This document shows positions 44,637 to 49,531 of a stretch of DNA of 49,531 bases, one piece after another; position 1 is the stretch's first letter, and each line of letters opens with the position of its first letter. The DNA is from Anaeromyxobacter oryzisoli. GTDB taxonomy: Bacteria; Myxococcota; Myxococcia; Myxococcales; Anaeromyxobacteraceae. The stretch covers positions 1-49,531 of the forward strand of contig NZ_JALCZA010000036.1 of assembly GCF_022690765.1 (NCBI RefSeq), in the 5' to 3' direction. The translations under genes and the position numbers were made by a program. The notes under the pieces were generated by a model. That model saw only the letters and a list, made by a program, of their open reading frames with translations, ran no database searches and was not told the DNA's origin.

Positions 44637-44918
44637 CTAACCAAACAGCCCGTCGAGCTTCCGCTCGATGTCCTCCTGGACCTTCTGGCGCATGGCGCCC
44701 GGGACGAGCATCGGGAACTTCAGCTCGATCGTGACCTCCTCGTCCTTCACGGCGTAGGCCCCGCTGACGCCCATCTTGGAGACCTGCCCGGTCTTCGCCG
44801 GGCCGTCCTTGTGGTAGTCGAGCGACATCTTCTGGGCGATGCGCTCCATCACCTGATCCACCTTCTCGTAGATCTCGGCGGCGTTCTTCCCCGGGTACTT
44901 CCTCGTGATCTGCGGCAT
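44637..44918 (-). CDS. Polyhydroxyalkanoic acid system family protein
   Basis: The protein has 93 residues from the ATG at 44918. A TTG 21 bases upstream lies over the ribosome site GGAG and is less likely. The sequence (MPQITRKYPGKNAAEIYEKVDQVMERIA, TIELKFPMLVPGAMRQKVQEDIERKLDGLFG) fits the small PHA-granule-region family. Those members are cytoplasmic and their role is not established. It lies 30 bp downstream of queC on the same strand, possibly co-transcribed. Confidence 0.72.
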   Translation of the reverse strand: MPQITRKYPGKNAAEIYEKVDQVMERIAQKMSLDYHKDGPAKTGQVSKMGVSGAYAVKDEEVTIELKFPMLVPGAMRQKVQEDIERKLDGLFG

Positions 44919-44948
44919 CCGGCGTTCGTCTCCTATCAAGGCTGCTGC

Positions 44949-45647
44949 TCAGGGCTGCTTCGCGTACAGAGTAGGGTCCGCCACCCCCGCCTCGGCAAAT
45001 CCCTTGCGGCGCAGGCGGCATGCATCGCATCGGCCGCAGGCGCGGCCGCGGACGGGGTCGTAGCACGACATCGTCATCCGGTAGGGCACGTCGAGCGCGG
45101 AGCCGAGGCGGATGATCCCGGCCTTCGAGAGCTTCAGGAGCGGGGCGCGGATCCGCAGGGGCCGTCCCTCGACGCCGGCCTTCGTCGCCACCTTCGCGAG
45201 CCGCTCGAACGCGCGCAGGAACGGCGGGCGGCAGTCCGGGTAGCCGGAGTAGTCCACGGCGTTCACGCCGATGAACACGTCCTCCGCGCCGACGGTCTCG
45301 GCGTCGGCGAGGGCGAGGGCGAGCATCACCGTGTTCCGGGCCGGCACGTAGGTCACGGGGATGTCCTGGCCCATCCGCCGCTCGCTCCGGTCCTTGGGGA
45401 CCGCGATCCTCGCGTCGGTGAGCGCCGACCCGCCGAACGCCGAGAGGTCGACCTTCACGATCCGGTGCTGCGCCGCGCCGAGGGTCCGGGCCACCCGCCG
45501 CGCGCGGGCGAGCTCACCCCGGTGCCGCTGGCCGTAGTCGACCGACAGGCAGTGCACCTCGAACCCCTCCGCGCGCGCGATGGCGAGGCAGGTCGTCGAG
45601 TCCAGACCGCCCGAGAGGAGCACCACCGCGCGCTTCGCCTTCGCCAT
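44949..45647 (-). CDS. queC: 7-cyano-7-deazaguanine synthase
   Basis: The 232-residue ATP-dependent synthetase has the PP-loop SGGLDS at 12-17, GQRHRGEL and YVPARNT in the substrate region, and the zinc-binding cysteine cluster CYDP...ACGRCDAC near the C-terminus. It makes preQ0 from 7-carboxy-7-deazaguanine with ammonia and ATP, for queuosine. Other queuosine genes are not in this window. It is the downstream partner of the lipoprotein gene, on the same strand with 15 bp between them. Confidence 0.95.
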   Translation of the reverse strand: MAKAKRAVVLLSGGLDSTTCLAIARAEGFEVHCLSVDYGQRHRGELARARRVARTLGAAQHRIVKVDLSAFGGSALTDARIAVPKDRSERRMGQDIPVTYVPARNTVMLALALADAETVGAEDVFIGVNAVDYSGYPDCRPPFLRAFERLAKVATKAGVEGRPLRIRAPLLKLSKAGIIRLGSALDVPYRMTMSCYDPVRGRACGRCDACRLRRKGFAEAGVADPTLYAKQP

Positions 45648-45662
45648 CCCGAGTCCTCCAGA

Positions 45663-46202
45663 TCACGGCGCCGGTGCGCCGGTCACGTCGTAGCGCGCGT
45701 CGCAGGGGAGCGGGCACGTCCCGCAGTCGCCCTCGATCCGGCGCATCCGCTCGATGTAAGAGCCGCCGAACCCCGTCGCAGCGCCGGCGGAGTCGCGCTG
45801 GACGGTGCCGTCGAGGATGATGGTCAGCTCGGCCGCGCAGGTGCCGCAGCCGCCGAGGATCGCGCCGGAGGTGGTCGCCTCGAGGTGGACCGCGTCGCCC
45901 GAGCGGGAGCCGAAGAGCGTCTCCGCGTGGTCCCGCCCGGAACAGAACGCGGCGCCGGACGTCCCGGCGTCCGACGACAGCGTGCCCGAGAACGCGATCG
46001 GCGCCTCGTCGAAGCCGGTCTCGGGCGGGCAGGCCGGGATGGTCGGGTCCGCGGGATCCGACGCGAGGTTCCGGGTGCCGGCGAGGTCGAAGACGCCGAT
46101 GGTGTCGCCCGGGCAATCGCCGCGCCCGCTGGCGCCGCACGCCGCGAGGGACGCGGAGAGGGTGGCGAGCGCGAGGAGGGCTGGGCGAGCGGGGCGCGGC
46201 AT
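45663..46202 (-). CDS. Cysteine-rich lipoprotein of unknown function
   Basis: The 179-residue protein has a lipoprotein signal with the lipobox SLAAC at 18-22 (C22 acylated). The mature part carries nine further cysteines in pairs (e.g. GDCPGDT, GGCGTCAAEL, GDCGTCPLPCDAR), likely disulfides in an envelope domain. No family was recognised. It is followed by queC with 15 bp between them, and preceded by the large TPR gene with 10 bp between them. Confidence 0.8.
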   Translation of the reverse strand: MPRPARPALLALATLSASLAACGASGRGDCPGDTIGVFDLAGTRNLASDPADPTIPACPPETGFDEAPIAFSGTLSSDAGTSGAAFCSGRDHAETLFGSRSGDAVHLEATTSGAILGGCGTCAAELTIILDGTVQRDSAGAATGFGGSYIERMRRIEGDCGTCPLPCDARYDVTGAPAP

Positions 46203-46212
46203 CGGCGGGGCG

Positions 46213-49200
46213 TCACCCTAGCACCGAGAGCCGCAGCTCGAGGAACGGATCCGAGAGCGCGAACAGGGCGAGGTCCCGCAGGTCCGGCAGCGCGAGCGCC
46301 TGCGCCGGGTCGAGGTCCCCCGCCTCGCCAGGGCGCTCGAGCCGCGCCAGGGCGCGGAGCGCCTCGCCCGGATCGCCGGCGTACACGAGCGCGACCCGGC
46401 TCGCGGTGCGCCGGAGGGCGGCGGCGAGCTCGCGCGGATCGGCGGCGCCGAGCTCGGCGGTGGCCGCGGCGCCGAGCCGGCGGGCGGCGTTCCGGATCGA
46501 GCTCGGGACGCGCTGCTCGAGGGGCCCGAGGAAGGCGGCGGCGCGCTGGGGCGGGAGCCCGGAGGACGCCGGCGCGCCGCCCGCGAAGCGGCAGGCCAGC
46601 TCGAGCAGGATCGCGAGGTCGCGCGGCGCGAACTTCCCGGCGAGGGCCCACCCGTGCTGGACGAGGTCGAGGGTGCGCGCCGCCACGAACGGGAGGGCGC
46701 GCTCGGGCAGCGTCGCCACGCCGGCGGAGAGGATCGCGGCGGGCGGCTGCGTGTTCTCGACCGCCACCTCGGCGCCGGGCTTCGCGGTGAGGAGCACCGC
46801 GTGCGGCCGGGTGGCGAGCGCGCGCGCGGCGTCCTCGAGGGCCGTCCGCAGCGCCGGCGCCCGCGGCGGGGCGAGCCGGTCGGCGGGGGTCGCGCCCCGC
46901 CGCCCGAGGTCCGCCGGGAAGAGCGGCTCGAGCCAGGGGCAGAGCAGCGCCAGGAGGCGCGCGAGGGGACCCGTCGCCCCGGGTGCCGCCGCCCGAACCC
47001 GCGCCGCGGATGGGACGGCCCGGGCGAGCCGCGCCGGCGCCGGGGGGGAGACGCGCCCGGGCGCCACGTACGCGGCGAGGGAGGCGACGATCCGGCTGCG
47101 CTCGGCGAGGCGAGCGGCGTCGGCGGACCCCACGTCCCGGGCGAGGGTCGCGCACGCAGCGGCGGCGCCGGCGAGGGCGACGCCGTCGGACGGCTCCGTC
47201 CGCGCGGCGGCGAGGGCGGCCTCGAGGGCGCGCGCGGCGGTCTCCGGCCGCCCGGCCCAGGCGGCGATCAGGGCCCGCCGCGTGTCGGCGTCCTCCGGGA
47301 CGAGGGCGAGCGCCTTCTCGAGCATCACCGTCGCCTGCTGCGGGCGGTCGAGCTTCGCCGTGAGGACCTCGGCGAAGTGCTTGAAGCGTGCGGCGGCCGC
47401 GAGGGGATCGTAGGCGGCGATGGCATCGGCGCAGACCTCGCCGAGCTGCACGTACTCGTCGTAGCGGCGGAGCTTCTCCGCGACGCGGCAGAGATCGCGC
47501 GCCACGGTGAGCTCGGCGGGCTCCTGCGTGAGGGCGCGCGCGAGCCAGGCGTGGGCCTCCTCCCACTCGCCGGCGCGCATGTGGGCCCGGCCGAGCGCGG
47601 CCGCGTCGGGAGGGGGCGGCGGCGGGGTCGGGGTCGGGGGCGGGGCTGGCGTCGCGGTCGCACGCGAAGCGGCCGTGCCCGTGCCCGTCACCGTGCCCGG
47701 CGCCCGTGACCCGCCTCCCGCGTCCCGTGGCTCGTGGCCCGAGGTCGGGGTCGGGGCGGGGGCCGGGGCGGGGGCCGGGGCGGGGGCCGGGCTCGGGGCC
47801 GGGGCAGGGGTCGGGGTCGGGGTTTGGGTCGGGGCCGGGGTCCGGATCGGGGTCGCGGTCGGGGTTCGGGTCGAGGCCGGGTTCGCGTTCGCGTTCGGGA
47901 TCGCGTTCGTAGTCGGAACCCGGGGCCCGACGCTCGACGCCCGAGGCCCGCTCCTCGACGCCATCATCGCCCGCGCCTCGGCGAGCGCCTCCTGGTGCTG
48001 GGCGGCGTCGGCCTGGACCTGCGCCGCGAGCCGGTTTTTAAGGGCGTGGGCCCGGGCGAGCCGGGCCGGATCACCCTCGGCGAGGCGGAGGAGCCAGGCC
48101 CACGTGAGCTCGCGCTCGGCGTCCACCTCGAGGGACTCGAGGAGCGCGTCGGCCGCGCCGCCGCGGTCGCCAACCCGCTCGAGGTGGCCGGCGAGCCGCT
48201 CGAACAGCTCGGCGCGCTCCAGGCCCGCGGCCGCGGCCGCTTGGCCCCGGAGCACCGCGGCGACCGGATCCGACCCCGCCGGATCCGCCGCAGGCCCCGC
48301 GGCGGGGACGGAGGTCCCCGGGGCGCCGGCGGCGCGCGCGTCGAGCTCCGCGAGGAGCGCCTCGGCCTCGGCCGCGGTCCGCTGCCCGGCGGGGGCGGCG
48401 CTCGCGCGGGCGATCGCGAGCGCGGCGTCGAGCGCGGCCCGGGCGGTGACGTCGTCGCCGAGCCGCTCGGAGAGGATCCGTGCGCGGCGGAGGTGGAGCG
48501 CGGCGGCCTCCGCCGGATCGGCGGCCCCGTCCGCCGCGGCGGCGAGGGCGCCGGCGGCGGCGGCCCAGGCCTCGCGGCGCGTGTCGAGCTCCGCGAGCGC
48601 CTCGAGGGTCGGGCCGTGGGTCGGATCGAGCTCGAGGGCGGCGAGGTAGGCGCCGCGCGCCTCCTCGACCTGATCGTGATCGGCGAAGAGCCGGCCGCGC
48701 GCGTACCGGAGCGCGAGCCGGCGCGCGTCGTCGCCCCACGCCGCGAGCGCCTGCTCGTGGACGCGGGCGAGATCGAGCCACGCGTCGATGGCGCCCCGGC
48801 TCGCGGCGAGCCCGGCCGCGCGATCGAACGCCTCCGCGTCCTCCGGCTGGTCGCGGAGCACCTGGATCCAGGCCGCCTCGGCGTCCGCGGGGCGCCCGGC
48901 CGCCTCCAGCGCGCGGGCGAGCTTGCGCGCGTGGGCGCCCCGGGCCTCCGCCGGCAGCTCCTCGAGCGGGATCGCGGACAGGTGGCGCGCGGCGGCGTCC
49001 ACGTCGCCCGCGGCGAACGCCTCCTCGGCGAGGACGGCGCCCTCGGGCACGCAGCCCGGGCGCGCGTGCAGGGCGATGCGGTAGGCGCGGGCAGCCTCGC
49101 CGTGGCGCTCGGCCGCCTCAAAGAGGCGCGCGGCCTCGAGGGCGGACGCGGCGGAGTCGTCGGCGCCGGTCCGAAGCGCGGCGGCGAGGTGGGCGCGGGC

Positions 49201-49530
49201 GGCCGCGACCGGATCCCCGGCGGACGTCTCGAGCCGCGCGAGGGCCTGCCACGGCGCGGCGGCGTCCGGGTCAGCCTGGCACGCCAGCTCGAGGACGGCG
49301 CGGATCTCGTCCGGCTGCGCCGCGGCGCGGACGAGCGTCTCGGCCGACTCGAGGAGCGCGGCCGCGCGGGCGGCGGGATCGTCGGTCGCGAAGGCGCGCT
49401 CCGCGGCGGCGCGCGCGACCTCGCGGAGATCGGTGGGCGCGGGCGCAGGGCTCGCGCCCCCGCTCGCCGGCGCGCTCGCGGCCGGGGCGGCGACCGGCTC
49501 GAGGGCCGCCTCCACGTCCGAGGCCAGCTC
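46213..49530 (-). CDS. Giant tetratricopeptide-repeat protein (5' end beyond the window)
   Basis: At least 1105 residues are visible and the frame is open to the right edge, so the N-terminus is missing. The first half consists of many TPR-like helical pairs (ARAYRIALHARPGCVPEGAV, AAEAALIQVLRDQPEDAEAF-like). A low-complexity linker of about 110 residues (PTPTPAPAPAP, TRTPTATPIRTP) follows. The second half has more repeats (REAHAWLARALTQEP-like) and a C-terminal domain with a His-rich segment near PPAAILSAGVATLP. No signal peptide or helix is visible in the part seen. The role is unknown; it is likely a scaffold. The linker DNA shares words with pomX. Confidence 0.85.
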   Translation of the reverse strand, partial: ELASDVEAALEPVAAPAASAPASGGASPAPAPTDLREVARAAAERAFATDDPAARAAALLESAETLVRAAAQPDEIRAVLELACQADPDAAAPWQALARLETSAGDPVAAARAHLAAALRTGADDSAASALEAARLFEAAERHGEAARAYRIALHARPGCVPEGAVLAEEAFAAGDVDAAARHLSAIPLEELPAEARGAHARKLARALEAAGRPADAEAAWIQVLRDQPEDAEAFDRAAGLAASRGAIDAWLDLARVHEQALAAWGDDARRLALRYARGRLFADHDQVEEARGAYLAALELDPTHGPTLEALAELDTRREAWAAAAGALAAAADGAADPAEAAALHLRRARILSERLGDDVTARAALDAALAIARASAAPAGQRTAAEAEALLAELDARAAGAPGTSVPAAGPAADPAGSDPVAAVLRGQAAAAAGLERAELFERLAGHLERVGDRGGAADALLESLEVDAERELTWAWLLRLAEGDPARLARAHALKNRLAAQVQADAAQHQEALAEARAMMASRSGPRASSVGPRVPTTNAIPNANANPASTRTPTATPIRTPAPTQTPTPTPAPAPSPAPAPAPAPAPAPTPTSGHEPRDAGGGSRAPGTVTGTGTAASRATATPAPPPTPTPPPPPPDAAALGRAHMRAGEWEEAHAWLARALTQEPAELTVARDLCRVAEKLRRYDEYVQLGEVCADAIAAYDPLAAAARFKHFAEVLTAKLDRPQQATVMLEKALALVPEDADTRRALIAAWAGRPETAARALEAALAAARTEPSDGVALAGAAAACATLARDVGSADAARLAERSRIVASLAAYVAPGRVSPPAPARLARAVPSAARVRAAAPGATGPLARLLALLCPWLEPLFPADLGRRGATPADRLAPPRAPALRTALEDAARALATRPHAVLLTAKPGAEVAVENTQPPAAILSAGVATLPERALPFVAARTLDLVQHGWALAGKFAPRDLAILLELACRFAGGAPASSGLPPQRAAAFLGPLEQRVPSSIRNAARRLGAAATAELGAADPRELAAALRRTASRVALVYAGDPGEALRALARLERPGEAGDLDPAQALALPDLRDLALFALSDPFLELRLSVLG
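47600..47960 (-). repeat. Low-complexity coding repeat tract (Pro/Thr/Ala linker)
   Basis: The tract contains runs of GGGGTCGGG/GGGGCCGGG and GTTCGCGTTCG words in tandem-like order, giving PAPAPAP and PTPTP peptides. The segment near 47921-47955 contains the GGCCTCGGGCGTCGAG word also found in the pomX linker. Confidence 0.8.
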
Positions 49531-49531
49531 G

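Noticed and set aside
47600-47960. Possible CRISPR-like repeats
   Set aside because: Units are short, irregular and in frame, without spacers of constant length. They are Pro/Thr codon repeats of the linker.

Overview
The window is very GC-rich DNA with tightly packed bacterial genes. A Pom division-positioning cluster, an alternative complex III (ACIII) operon and several Myxococcota-style TPR proteins with long low-complexity linkers suggest Anaeromyxobacter or a close relative. That assignment is an inference from gene content and base composition. No rRNA, tRNA or CRISPR array was recognised.

Left part (1-12.7 kb). The window opens inside a plus-strand trio, the 3' end of pomY, then pomZ and pomX, which would place the FtsZ ring. 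An array of palindromic and tandem repeats and a small cysteine-rich gene follow. sthA (transhydrogenase, minus) diverges from dapC-dapD-dapE (succinylase branch of lysine/diaminopimelate synthesis). Next come a REP-associated tyrosine transposase (RAYT) gene flanked by inverted copies of a short repeat, radC, a membrane zinc-ribbon protein, an FMN-binding split-barrel protein and an AhpD-like protein.

Centre (12.7-27 kb, mostly minus). An operon runs from an outer-membrane-type cytochrome c and a blue-copper-like protein into actA-B-C-D-E-F, a complete ACIII (quinol oxidising). An orphan sensor kinase lies downstream. A 990-residue membrane-anchored TPR protein lies upstream, then a small membrane protein and ssb with a clear terminator.

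Right part (28-49.5 kb). A plus-strand nickel uptake operon (nikK, nikL, an unrecognised 57-residue exported peptide, nikM, nikQ, nikO, nikR) is followed by a PBP4-type peptidase with an extra C-terminal domain, a Fur-family regulator, rmuC, a large unknown exported membrane protein, an NADP-binding protein, a D-Ala-D-Ala dipeptidase translationally coupled to a solitary DNA methyltransferase, a GT22-like mannosyltransferase, small hypothetical genes, a PHA-system protein, queC, a lipoprotein, and a giant TPR protein running off the right edge.

The most notable signals are the Pom cluster with repeat elements built into the pomY reading frame, a RAYT whose presumed catalytic tyrosine is a histidine, three neighbouring exported nickel-operon proteins that would each start with histidine after signal cleavage, the copper protein and outer-membrane cytochrome attached to ACIII, and several genes that look leaderless or nearly so.
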